A stretch of DNA of 13,754 bases, taken from Lysobacter_L cavernae. GTDB taxonomy: Bacteria > Pseudomonadota > Gammaproteobacteria > Xanthomonadales > Xanthomonadaceae. Positions within the stretch are counted from its first letter, which is position 1; the number at the start of each line of letters is the position of its first letter. Location of the stretch: NCBI RefSeq assembly GCF_042648505.1, contig NZ_JBHRXK010000015.1:1-13754 (forward strand), in the 5' to 3' direction. Below, piece after piece: positions 5,996 through 12,061 of this stretch. A program made the translations under genes and the position numbers. Below the pieces are notes generated by a model, which worked only from the letters and a program-made list of their open reading frames with translations, ran no database searches and was not told where the DNA came from.

Positions 5996-6580
5996 GACGT
6001 CCCGGATAAGGCTGTGCCTGCGAAGAAATGCTTCAATGCGGTCACTCAAATTATCTGGATCTGCCCAAAACAGCTTGTCCAGATGATCCAACCGGCTGGA
6101 CTGGGAGGCCGATAGTGGGCGAGAAATCTGTCGCCTTGCGGATGTGTCGACGGGAACCGAGTCGAACCCAAAGACTATTTTCTTTGCTTTCAGCAATAGT
6201 TCCAATGACGTGGTTGCTCCAATCCCCTCTAGGCCGAGAAGAGCGTCGCTGTAATAGGACGAGGCACTGTTGAAGAAATACTGATCGAAGCCGCCGTTAT
6301 AGACCTCTCCGTCCAGAAGTCCCACAGCAACATAGCGCTTTTCCGCATCCGAGAGGCTCAGATAGCCGCCATCGGTGTGATGCATTCGCGCAACCAAAGA
6401 GCGCCAAAGGATGCGCACCGGATCGGTTCGATCAAGTTCTCGCTGCTTTGTGTAGTGCTCCTTCGAGGCCTCGATCGACTCACGGGTTCCGGTGGCGCAT
6501 GGCATGCACAGGCCGCCGTTCTTCGCAGCGGTAGTCGGAAGAATGTTGACACTACACTTTGAGCACGGAACCTTTTCCAT
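5990..6580 (-). CDS. DMP19/DUF4375-family protein with N-terminal zinc ribbon (196 aa)
   Basis: Residues 6-28 hold two Cys pairs (C6-S-K-C9 and C25-M-P-C28), a probable zinc ribbon. From about residue 80 to the end the sequence fits the DMP19 (DUF4375) fold: VGLLDGEVYNGGFDQYFFNS, then YYSDALLGLEGIGA and a helical end. Known: DMP19 domains are small acidic proteins proposed as DNA mimics in Neisseria, and many members are of unknown role. Whether this one mimics DNA is not visible. No signal or membrane segment. The ATG at 6580 is six bases after AGG of the attC17 core. The frame upstream of it is attC translation. The stop TAA lies in the attC16 core. Cassette limits are 5942-6591. Confidence 0.85.
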   Translation of the reverse strand: MEKVPCSKCSVNILPTTAAKNGGLCMPCATGTRESIEASKEHYTKQRELDRTDPVRILWRSLVARMHHTDGGYLSLSDAEKRYVAVGLLDGEVYNGGFDQYFFNSASSYYSDALLGLEGIGATTSLELLLKAKKIVFGFDSVPVDTSARRQISRPLSASQSSRLDHLDKLFWADPDNLSDRIEAFLRRHSLIRDVA

Positions 6581-6585
6581 CAGTC

Positions 6586-6697
6586 GCCTAACGCCTGAGT
6601 TAAGCCGACTTGCGTAGCGGAGCCAAACACATGGCAAGCTTAACCTGCCATGTGTTTGGTGTAGCGAAGCAAGTTCGGCTTGAACGAATTGTTAGGG
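6586..6697 (-). repeat. attC17, long (112 bp)
   Basis: Cores GCCTAAC and GTTAGGG. Extra stem CCAAACACATGGCA/TGCCATGTGTTTGG, a variant supported by several paired changes. Confidence 0.94.
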
Positions 6698-6698
6698 C

Positions 6699-7022
6699 TC
6701 ACGCCCTGTACTCCAGAATTGCATGGCTTTTGCCTGCAGCCTTGGCCAAGAAGACAAGAAGGTGATCATTGAGCTTGAGGTAGTTTGGCAGAGTGCGACT
6801 ATTGCCATTGAAGCGCAGCTGGTAGTACTCCCCATAGCCGGCCTCGCCGTGATAGATCTCAGCCTCGAATCTCTCGCCATGCGGAAGCACTACAACGACA
6901 TGCTTGTGGTCTAGGTCGAGTGCGCGAAAGGCCGGATATGCGAGTTGACTCTTGGGAATGGTGATTGGATGGCCGGAGCCCTCCAAGAACGATTCATTTA
7001 CCGTGAACTCAAAGCTCGACAT
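6699..7022 (-). CDS. Possible B3/EcoRII-N-like pseudobarrel protein (107 aa)
   Basis: The product is soluble and beta-rich. The run HPITIPKSQL (residues 18-27), hydrophobic strands (VVVVLPHGERFEAEIY, 42-57), GEYYQLRFNGNSRTLPNYLKLNDHLLVFL (64-92) recall the strand order of DNA-binding pseudobarrels: IPK, an L-x-G turn, then an L-x-x-x-D-x-L-x-x-F end. Known: plant B3 and EcoRII N-terminal domains share this fold and bind DNA. The assignment here is pattern-based and weak; no catalytic residues are claimed. A clear ribosome site AGGGGGAG lies just upstream of the ATG at 7022. The TGA begins one base from the attC17 core. Cassette limits are 6592-7043. Confidence 0.78.
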   Translation of the reverse strand: MSSFEFTVNESFLEGSGHPITIPKSQLAYPAFRALDLDHKHVVVVLPHGERFEAEIYHGEAGYGEYYQLRFNGNSRTLPNYLKLNDHLLVFLAKAAGKSHAILEYRA

Positions 7023-7037
7023 AACTCCCCCTGTGAG

Positions 7038-7097
7038 CCCTAACGCCTGAATTAAGCCGACCCGCGAAGCGGGTTCGGCTTGAATGAATTGTTAGGG
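7038..7097 (-). repeat. attC18, short (60 bp)
   Basis: Cores CCCTAAC and GTTAGGG. Stem CCCGC/GCGGG. Arm type T-A. Confidence 0.95.
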
Positions 7098-7535
7098 CTC
7101 AGCCGATTTCTGGCAATGAGCCTGCCGCCAAGCCAGCAACAGAACTGTGCCAGCATTGGTTTCCGAAAGGTGGGGGCGCTGCGTATCTGTCTGCATGTTG
7201 GCAACAAAGGCTTCAGCAAGTTGCTCTTGCGTGACGGGCCTACTGGAACACAGTGGCTCATTGAGTGTGAGTGCAAGAAGCAGGTCGGCTTGCCCTTCAG
7301 GCGATAGACCAGGCCCCCTCTTTGCGAGGTTGAAGCCGATGAACTCCCGTTGCACTTGCATGCCAGAACGAACGCCAGCGATAAACAACGCGCATTTTTC
7401 GCTGCTAGAACCATCACCGGAGCACAGCGACAACAACTCACCAGCCGTGTACTTGGCCGGCGACTCAGCAGCGGACGAAAAACTGGGCACAGCTAATGAC
7501 GCAACCAAGACAGCGGCTTTTACAAGAATCCACAT
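7092..7535 (-). CDS. Exported Rap1a/Tai-like protein (147 aa)
   Basis: Residues 1-23 form a signal peptide (hydrophobic core, then S-S-A-A), so the protein is exported to the periplasm. The mature part starts with GELLSLCSG and has C48-x-x-F-I-A-G-V, then C96 and C141: four Cys that could form two disulfides. This is the pattern of the Rap1a/Tai immunity family, known from proteins that neutralise type VI secretion amidase effectors in the periplasm. No cognate effector is present, so either it is an orphan immunity gene or the family label covers another role. The ATG at 7535 follows a strong ribosome site, GGGGGAG. The TAA is provided by the attC18 core. Cassette limits are 7044-7556. Confidence 0.85.
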   Translation of the reverse strand: MWILVKAAVLVASLAVPSFSSAAESPAKYTAGELLSLCSGDGSSSEKCALFIAGVRSGMQVQREFIGFNLAKRGPGLSPEGQADLLLALTLNEPLCSSRPVTQEQLAEAFVANMQTDTQRPHLSETNAGTVLLLAWRQAHCQKSAEP

Positions 7536-7550
7536 GAGTCTCCCCCTGAG

Positions 7551-7610
7551 CCCTAACGCCTGAATTAAGCCGAGCCGCGAAGCGGCTTCGGCTTGAATGA
7601 ATTGTTAGAC
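7551..7610 (-). repeat. attC19, short (60 bp)
   Basis: Cores CCCTAAC and GTTAGAC. Stem GCCGC/GCGGC. Arm type T-A. Confidence 0.95.
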
Positions 7611-8153
7611 CTTAACGCCACGAGCTATGGTCGCTATTGCCGCAATTGCAAATCCCGCTTGGGCAAGTACTAGAAAACTTTGAACTTGGGAAATGCCTGC
7701 ACTCATGCGGCCTGCGGCGGCAAAGTCTCCGCTCATGGCCTTGTTGAAGCTACGCCTTACGATCCACTTGGCCGGATAGTAGATCCCACGCTCCATCTCC
7801 CGAAACAGGGCCCGAAAGTCAATGTCTATGTCTTGCTCTGCTAAAGCATGGCCAATCTTGTCGGATTTCTCCGCGGCCGCCGAGCTGGCGCTGACAATAG
7901 CGGCAAGCCAGCGCTGAAGTACGCCAAGAATGACCGCGGCGAGTAACAAGAGCAGACCTGTCCGAATGGACCAAAGCGATACGAACTGCTGCACTGAAGC
8001 AAGGTTGGCGAGAACTAGGGAATATGTCGCGCCAACGCCCACAAGTAGCCAATTGCCAAATGAGCCCATGTGCTCGCTTACATGAGCTGCAACGAGCGAT
8101 AGGAGTCTACCCGCGGTAACACGCTCGTGAATCTCGGGGAGTTCGTCACTCAC
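7605..8153 (-). CDS. Membrane protein with three helices and a cytoplasmic-type loop (182 aa)
   Basis: Hydrophobic segments lie at about residues 33-53, 64-84 and 157-177. Between the second and third is a roughly 70-residue charged region (SAAAEKSDKIGHALAEQDIDIDFRALFREMERGIYYPAKWIVRR). The N-terminal 30 residues are amphipathic. Family not recognised. The start is a GTG at 8153, chosen because AAGGAG lies seven bases upstream, the best ribosome site in the window. No ATG precedes it within the cassette. The TAA lies in the attC19 core. Cassette limits are 7557-8176. The function could be anything from envelope stress to defence; nothing in the sequence decides. Confidence 0.82.
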   Translation of the reverse strand: MSDELPEIHERVTAGRLLSLVAAHVSEHMGSFGNWLLVGVGATYSLVLANLASVQQFVSLWSIRTGLLLLLAAVILGVLQRWLAAIVSASSAAAEKSDKIGHALAEQDIDIDFRALFREMERGIYYPAKWIVRRSFNKAMSGDFAAAGRMSAGISQVQSFLVLAQAGFAIAAIATIARGVKV

Positions 8154-8170
8154 GAAGGTGTCTCCTTAAG

Positions 8171-8230
8171 GTCTAACGCCTGAGTTAAGCCGAGCCGCGA
8201 AGCGGCTTCGGCTTGAACGAATTGTTATAC
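8171..8230 (-). repeat. attC20, short (60 bp), G-C inner arm
   Basis: Cores GTCTAAC and GTTATAC. Stem GCCGC/GCGGC. It is the only short site with the GAGTTAAG/CTTGAACG arms otherwise found on long sites. Confidence 0.95.
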
Positions 8231-8231
8231 C

Positions 8232-8756
8232 TCACCTCAGTGCTTTGGCCGCATCTTCGGCGACGCGCTGGACTGCGGCCATAACTGTTTGATGTTCGCT
8301 CCACGCCATGAGCTTTCCGCTGGGCCGGTGGAACGACGCAATTACATTGCCGTTGTTTACGTCAATGATGCGAACGGTAGCGAATCCATTGAGTGTGGCG
8401 CCGTCTTTATGGCTCGTGACCTTGCCGAGAATGACGGCTTGAGCGCCGGCTCTCTTTGCCGCAGCAATTGCGTAATCCGTGTCAGCGATATTGCCGCCTG
8501 ATGCGATGTCGGGACCCTCAAGTCTGAGGGATGCGCCTTGAACCACTTTGGCGGAAATCCGCGTCTCCAGCTCCGACACGAACATATCGGTGCTTTCCTC
8601 GACGAACTCGGGATTGCCCTCAAATCTCGGCACGTAAACAGTGCGAATCGCGGCTGCGGCAATCTGATCGCTCTTAACCCGCACGATTGATGGATTTGAA
8701 CAAGCAGCAAGAGATAGCAGAGCCAAGACGCTGATTGCTGTAAGAAGTTTCCGCAT
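8232..8756 (-). CDS. Lipoprotein with CsgG/FlgO-like features (174 aa), tentative
   Basis: The N-terminus MRKLLTAISVLALLSLAAC19 is a classic lipoprotein signal with lipobox L-A-A-C. The mature domain reads VRTVYVP-type strand, a helix (FVSELETRISAK), a short LEGPD strand, then DYAIAAAKRAGAQAVILGKVTSH and TVRIIDVNNGNVIASF. That alternation, with 'A-D-A-V-I-x-G' followed by 'D-x-x-x-G-x-V', is like CsgG/FlgO and related periplasmic lipoproteins. The identity is inferred from pattern only. The ATG at 8756 has GGGGAGAG upstream. The frame above it is attC21 translation. The TGA begins one base from the attC20 core. Cassette limits are 8177-8783. Confidence 0.85.
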   Translation of the reverse strand: MRKLLTAISVLALLSLAACSNPSIVRVKSDQIAAAAIRTVYVPRFEGNPEFVEESTDMFVSELETRISAKVVQGASLRLEGPDIASGGNIADTDYAIAAAKRAGAQAVILGKVTSHKDGATLNGFATVRIIDVNNGNVIASFHRPSGKLMAWSEHQTVMAAVQRVAEDAAKALR

Positions 8757-8777
8757 TACGACTCTCTCCCCAGTGAG

Positions 8778-8889
8778 GTATAACGCCTGAGTTAAGCCGA
8801 CTTGCGTAGTGGAGGCAAAAGCGTGGCAAGCTTTTTCTGCCACGCTTTTGCCGTAACGAAGCAAGTTCGGCTTGAACGAATTGTTAGGT
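8778..8889 (-). repeat. attC21, long (112 bp)
   Basis: Cores GTATAAC and GTTAGGT. Extra stem AAAAGCGTGGCA/TGCCACGCTTTT. Internally identical to attC31 and nearly identical to attC10. Confidence 0.94.
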
Positions 8890-9150
8890 GCCAAGCCCGT
8901 TGCTCGCAAGCAACCGAGCCAGCACGTGGTAACCAAAATTAGCTAGCTCAGTCTCGGGAAGCCCGGCTAGGTCATTGAGACTGCCAGGTGCGTAGTCCTT
9001 GAAGGTAAACAAGCTGTGGTAAGCCCATGTACCGGACTCATGGCCTTTACGTGCGTCATCAAGAACTACCCGTAAGCCGCCATCTGGAAGTTCGGCCAAG
9101 CTGCAAAGAACAGCCATGCTTTTGGTTGGGGCCTTCTGTGAACTGTCCAT
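8884..9150 (-). CDS. Small soluble protein (88 aa), unknown
   Basis: I do not recognise a family. The sequence is soluble: a beta-like first half (SMAVLCSLAELPDGGLRVVLDD) and a second half with LPETELANFGYHVLARLL that should be helical. The ATG at 9150 lies three bases inside the cassette after the attC22 core, so AGG of the core (TTAGGTGCC-ATG) is the only nearby ribosome site. An ATG eleven codons further in (9117) is an alternative. The TAA is supplied by the attC21 core. Cassette limits are 8784-9159, one of the smaller coding cassettes. Confidence 0.75.
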   Translation of the reverse strand: MDSSQKAPTKSMAVLCSLAELPDGGLRVVLDDARKGHESGTWAYHSLFTFKDYAPGSLNDLAGLPETELANFGYHVLARLLASNGLGT

Positions 9151-9153
9151 GGC

Positions 9154-9213
9154 ACCTAACGCCTGAATTAAGCCGAGCCGCGAAGCGGCTTCGGCTTGAA
9201 TGAATTGTTAGGC
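9154..9213 (-). repeat. attC22, short (60 bp)
   Basis: Cores ACCTAAC and GTTAGGC. Stem GCCGC/GCGGC. Arm type T-A. The gene at 9168-9584 reads through most of this site. Confidence 0.95.
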
Positions 9214-9584
9214 CCCGCTGGCATGTAGTCTGAGATGCTGTATTTCTTGTACATGTACAGCGTGTAGACAATCCAGTAGACCAGGATGGCGAACGATACA
9301 ACGATCTCAAGAACGTCGATCCTTGTCACAGGGCCGAGCTCGTGAGTCTGTCGCCACAGAAAATAGCCATTGAGTGGGATGCTAATTGCGCCAATGCCAA
9401 TGAAGGCACAGTAGCGAACAGTGGCGATAAGGCGGACTTTAGATGCAGCCGTCAAGCGTTGCTTGAATGAGTGTGTCTGGCGCTGCGCCCATTTGGTGAG
9501 CCACTCCCCAACCGGCTTCAGGGTGGCAAGAATCAAGGCTGACGCTACGGTCGCCACGATCTGCACAGTAAGCTCGTGAGTCAT
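9168..9584 (-). CDS. Three-helix membrane protein with an attC-encoded tail (138 aa)
   Basis: Hydrophobic segments lie at about residues 5-22, 56-76 and 90-111, separated by a basic region (KWAQRQTHSFKQRL). The frame does not stop at the attC core but continues into the site. The last residues, about 125-138 (PNNSFKPKPLRGSA), are translated attC22, and the stop TAA lies in its left arm (9168-9170). So the tail is imposed by the recombination site and would change if the attC changed. I give the ATG at 9584, but AAGGAGG lies only four bases before an in-frame TTG at 9596, which may be the true start (142 aa). Family unknown. Cassette limits are 9160-9617. Confidence 0.75.
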   Translation of the reverse strand: MTHELTVQIVATVASALILATLKPVGEWLTKWAQRQTHSFKQRLTAASKVRLIATVRYCAFIGIGAISIPLNGYFLWRQTHELGPVTRIDVLEIVVSFAILVYWIVYTLYMYKKYSISDYMPAGPNNSFKPKPLRGSA

Positions 9585-9611
9585 TGACGCGCCCAATGTG
9601 CCTCCTTCGGG

Positions 9612-9723
9612 GCCTAACGCCTGAGTTAAGCCGACTTGCGTAGTGAAGGCAAAGGTATGGCAAGCTTTTTCTGCCATACCTTTGCCGTAACGAAGCAAGT
9701 TCGGCTTGAACGAATTGTTAGGC
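9612..9723 (-). repeat. attC23, long (112 bp)
   Basis: Cores GCCTAAC and GTTAGGC. Extra stem AAAGGTATGGCA/TGCCATACCTTT. Identical to attC13. Confidence 0.94.
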
Positions 9724-9741
9724 CGCGCTGTCTGCGAGCTT

Positions 9742-9960
9742 TCATCGTCTGGCGCGCTCTGACCAATCTTGGACTTGGTAGCTACCATCAAAGCCAAAGA
9801 TGGCAAAGAAGGCGATGACAAGAAGCGCGACGCCACCGAAAGCTAGCGCGTTCTTGGCCTTGGTGCTGGTTACGCCAAAAGCGCCAATGAGCTTATCCAA
9901 AGCAAAGAATGCCCCAGCCGAGCCCAGGAAGAACAGCATGAGTTTGAGTGCGTTTTCCAT
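9742..9960 (-). CDS. Two-helix membrane protein (72 aa), copy 2
   Basis: This is a second copy of the gene at 3609-3827. The 262-bp payloads (3591-3852 and 9724-9985) differ at five bases, and the proteins at residues 3, 26, 59 and 67. Hydrophobic segments lie at about residues 5-21 and 38-56. The two copies carry different attC sites: this one has attC23 (stem AAAGGTATGG), copy 1 has attC10 (stem AAAAGCGTGG). The duplication is therefore not a simple recent copy of a whole cassette. The ATG at 9960 has the same weak upstream context. The TGA is 18 bases from the attC. Cassette limits are 9618-9991. Confidence 0.78.
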   Translation of the reverse strand: MENALKLMLFFLGSAGAFFALDKLIGAFGVTSTKAKNALAFGGVALLVIAFFAIFGFDGSYQVQDWSERARR

Positions 9961-9985
9961 GGGGTGCCCGGTGGCGGAATGAGCG

Positions 9986-10099
9986 GCCTAACGCCTGAGT
10001 TAAGCCGACCCGTAGCGGGGTGACGACTGGGTGCTAGCGTAGCGGAAAAGCACCCAGGCGACGCCCCGATGCGGGTTCGGCTTGAACGAATTGTTAGGC
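9986..10099 (-). repeat. attC24, irregular (114 bp)
   Basis: Cores GCCTAAC and GTTAGGC. The apical part differs from all others: ACCCG/CGGGT, then GGGG/CCCC, then a long stem CTGGGTGCT/AGCACCCAG. Arms are T-A and G-C. Confidence 0.9.
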
Positions 10100-10105
10100 C
10101 GCAGA

Positions 10106-10462
10106 TCAATCACGATATGTAACCGAAACATCACCCACTGACCTTTGCTGCTCGAAAATCTTGGCTGATCCGGACCAGAGCACAGTCAAATCTGAGTCTG
10201 ACTGCCACTTCATCCGAAGTGGAATGGTGCCATCAAGCACAAGTGTATTGCCGGAGTCAGGAGGCAAGTCATCATGAGCCGGAATGATTGAGAGTTGCGT
10301 ATTGAATCCAACCGTCGCGCCGCAGTTACGATTAAACACGATCGCCTTGCGCTGCCCAGATGGTGAAAGCACGGTTTGAACGACCTCATTGCTGCAGGTG
10401 TCGCAACCCGAAAGAGCGGCGGATATAGCGAACATTGCAATGAATTTCCATGAAGGCTTCAT
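10106..10462 (-). CDS. Small lipoprotein (118 aa), unknown function
   Basis: The N-terminus MKPSWKFIAMFAISAALSGC20 is a lipoprotein signal with lipobox L-S-G-C, so the mature protein is probably an anchored periplasmic lipoprotein. The mature part has C23 and C47 and reads LSPSGQRKAIVFNRNCGATVGFNTQLSII, then a beta-rich end (TLVLDG, DLTVLWSGSAK, GDVSVTY). I recall similar unnamed small lipoproteins with a C-G-A-T-x-G-F-x-T-Q core but cannot name the family. The ATG at 10462 lies four bases from the attC25 core (AGG as the only ribosome site); the Met at residue 10 would spoil the signal peptide. The TGA is six bases past attC24. Cassette limits are 9992-10471. Confidence 0.82.
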   Translation of the reverse strand: MKPSWKFIAMFAISAALSGCDTCSNEVVQTVLSPSGQRKAIVFNRNCGATVGFNTQLSIIPAHDDLPPDSGNTLVLDGTIPLRMKWQSDSDLTVLWSGSAKIFEQQRSVGDVSVTYRD

Positions 10463-10465
10463 GCG

Positions 10466-10575
10466 GCCTAACGCTTGAGTTAAGCCGAACTGCGTAGTGG
10501 AAGCAAAATGTGGCACGCTGTTTGTGCCGCATTTTGCTGGAACGAAGCGGTTTCGGCTTGAACGAATTGTTAGGG
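10466..10575 (-). repeat. attC25, long (110 bp)
   Basis: Cores GCCTAAC and GTTAGGG. Extra stem GCAAAATGTGGCAC/GTGCCGCATTTTGC with one G-U type pair. Confidence 0.93.
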
Positions 10576-11028
10576 CGCACCCTTGACGCGCAGCATTTCA
10601 AGAATACGCCAGACAACAAATGCGAGTAGCCCGGCTGTCAAAAGCCAAAACTGCAGCTTTATGTAGAAAGATGACCGGCCCAGGTTCTCTAGTGTGTGGC
10701 CTTTCCGCAGCTCGATAACACGCTGAGTCTCTGATGCACTATCGGGCTGCCGAAGATGGATGCCGCGCTGCAACTGAAGCGAATCAAAATTTGCATGCAT
10801 AGCGCGATGAGTCCACGTGATGCGCATGCAGCCTGCATAGAAGCTCGCAAGCCAGCAGAACACAGCGAAAAGACCTGGTGCAACCCAAAACGTGATCGGA
10901 AGGCCATCAAGTTTCTGCAGGGCGTAACCAAGTGCCGCGCCCGTCGCGGCTAGCAGGAAGTACACGTACTTATTGTGGCTCTCAAAGTGGAGCTTCTGCA
11001 GTTCTTTCAGATCTTCGTTATCTGCCAT
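10570..11028 (-). CDS. Three-helix membrane protein (152 aa)
   Basis: A charged helical N-terminus (MADNEDLKELQKLHFESHNKY) leads into hydrophobic segments at about residues 21-37 and 45-66. A roughly 55-residue hydrophilic region (THRAMHANFDSLQLQRGIHLRQ...) and a third segment at about 124-141 follow. The layout of a short cytoplasmic helix, paired membrane helices and a middle soluble loop is also seen in the next cassette gene, though the sequences differ. Family not recognised. The start ATG at 11028 is five bases after AGGG of the attC26 core, so the recombination site seems to supply the ribosome site. The TAA comes from the attC25 core. Cassette limits are 10472-11039. Confidence 0.82.
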   Translation of the reverse strand: MADNEDLKELQKLHFESHNKYVYFLLAATGAALGYALQKLDGLPITFWVAPGLFAVFCWLASFYAGCMRITWTHRAMHANFDSLQLQRGIHLRQPDSASETQRVIELRKGHTLENLGRSSFYIKLQFWLLTAGLLAFVVWRILEMLRVKGAP

Positions 11029-11033
11029 GTGCG

Positions 11034-11145
11034 CCCTAACGCCTGAGTTAAGCCGAACCGCGTAGTGGAGGCAAAGGCATGGCAAGCTTTTCCTGCCATG
11101 CCTTTGCCGTAACGAAGCGGTTTCGGCTTGAACGAATTGTTAGCC
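11034..11145 (-). repeat. attC26, long (112 bp)
   Basis: Cores CCCTAAC and GTTAGCC. Inner arms ACCGC/GCGGT; extra stem AAAGGCATGGCA/TGCCATGCCTTT. Confidence 0.94.
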
Positions 11146-11592
11146 CGCCGCCGGGATGCTGGGGTACAGCGCCGCACCGTGGCGAACCAAAACGAACCAA
11201 AGGAACAACAAAACGCCAACAACAAAAGAGATGCCTTGGAAAAAGTATAGCCGCCGTGTGATGCGGCCCAACTTTCGTAGGGTTTCCCTCATGGCCTTGA
11301 GGGCCGGGTCCACGTGATTGTTCTCGCGTTTGCGTGCGACTTGAGCGGTAAGGTCGAAGTCACGAACGCGATTGAGTGAGAAAAGTACGCCGGCACCGAT
11401 TGAGCACACTTGAACAGCGCCGTGCAAATGGAAAAGAACAGACTGAAAGCAGCCAATGTACGCAGTCACGCCATCAAGGAGCGAAGCGGTGAAGGCTAGG
11501 GAGCCCGCACTAAGACCGAACATAAGTGTCGATGCGGATTGCTTCTGGTCAATGGATTTGCCTTGCCAATGGCGAAACGATTCTTGGGTCAT
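11140..11592 (-). CDS. Three-helix membrane protein (150 aa)
   Basis: Hydrophobic segments lie at about residues 23-39, 56-73 and 114-136, with a basic stretch between the second and third (ARKRENNHVDPALKAMRETLRKLGRITRR). The N-terminus is polar. It resembles the product at 10570-11028 in layout but not clearly in sequence, and I name no family. The ATG at 11592 is three bases from the attC27 core, which here reads GTTAGCC and therefore lacks even the AGG found at other short-leader starts. Translation efficiency is hard to judge. The TAA is in the attC26 core. Cassette limits are 11040-11601. Confidence 0.8.
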   Translation of the reverse strand: MTQESFRHWQGKSIDQKQSASTLMFGLSAGSLAFTASLLDGVTAYIGCFQSVLFHLHGAVQVCSIGAGVLFSLNRVRDFDLTAQVARKRENNHVDPALKAMRETLRKLGRITRRLYFFQGISFVVGVLLFLWFVLVRHGAALYPSIPAAG

Positions 11593-11595
11593 AAG

Positions 11596-11703
11596 GGCTA
11601 ACGCCTGAGTTAAGCCGAGACGCGTAGTGGAGGCAAATGTGGCAGGCTCTTTCTGCCGCATTTGCCGGAACGAAGCGGCTTCGGCTTGAATGAATTGTTA
11701 GGC
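11596..11703 (-). repeat. attC27, long (108 bp)
   Basis: Cores GGCTAAC and GTTAGGC. Extra stem GGCAAATGTGGCAG/CTGCCGCATTTGCC. This is the only site where the inner-arm pair is G-T rather than A-T or G-C. Confidence 0.92.
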
Positions 11704-11950
11704 CCCGTAACTTCCCCGGAGCCCGCGCACGGCGGCCGCGATGAACCAGCGACTTTTCCGTGAGCCAGTAACGTATCACCACCGGGAATCCGCGTGGAGG
11801 TGTCACGCGAACCGGCCGAAGCGAATGGGGCTTTACCCGCAAACTTGCCGGAGGCGAATGGCGCAGCAACCGAAGCCGAGCCCCGCAAGCGATCAGGTTG
11901 CATTGAACTGTCGATGCCAGAAGGCCGCAACGCAACGGTACGGGGCCTAA
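11602..11950 (-). other. Non-coding cassette, type H (diverged)
   Basis: The payload (11704-11944) is about 241 bp with no credible gene. It contains GCTTTACCC (11830-11838), read GGGTAAAGC on the minus strand, and a looser CTTCGGTTGCTGCG block (about 11861-11876). The GGTG-TGCAAAA start is absent. Membership of the non-coding family therefore rests on one strong block, and homology over the full length is not visible. Confidence 0.55.
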
Positions 11951-12061
11951 CGCTTGAATTAAGCCGACCCGCACCGGGCAGCTTCCGAAGCCGATGATAA
12001 CCGGCAACTCCCCGAAGCGAGCAAGCCACGAAGCGGGTTCGGCTTGAATGAATTGTTAGGG
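11945..12061 (-). repeat. attC28, irregular (117 bp)
   Basis: Cores GCCTAAC and GTTAGGG. Normal arms and CCCGC/GCGGG stem with a long apical insert of more than 50 bases without the usual hairpin. It belongs to the non-coding cassette 11951-12349. Confidence 0.88.
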
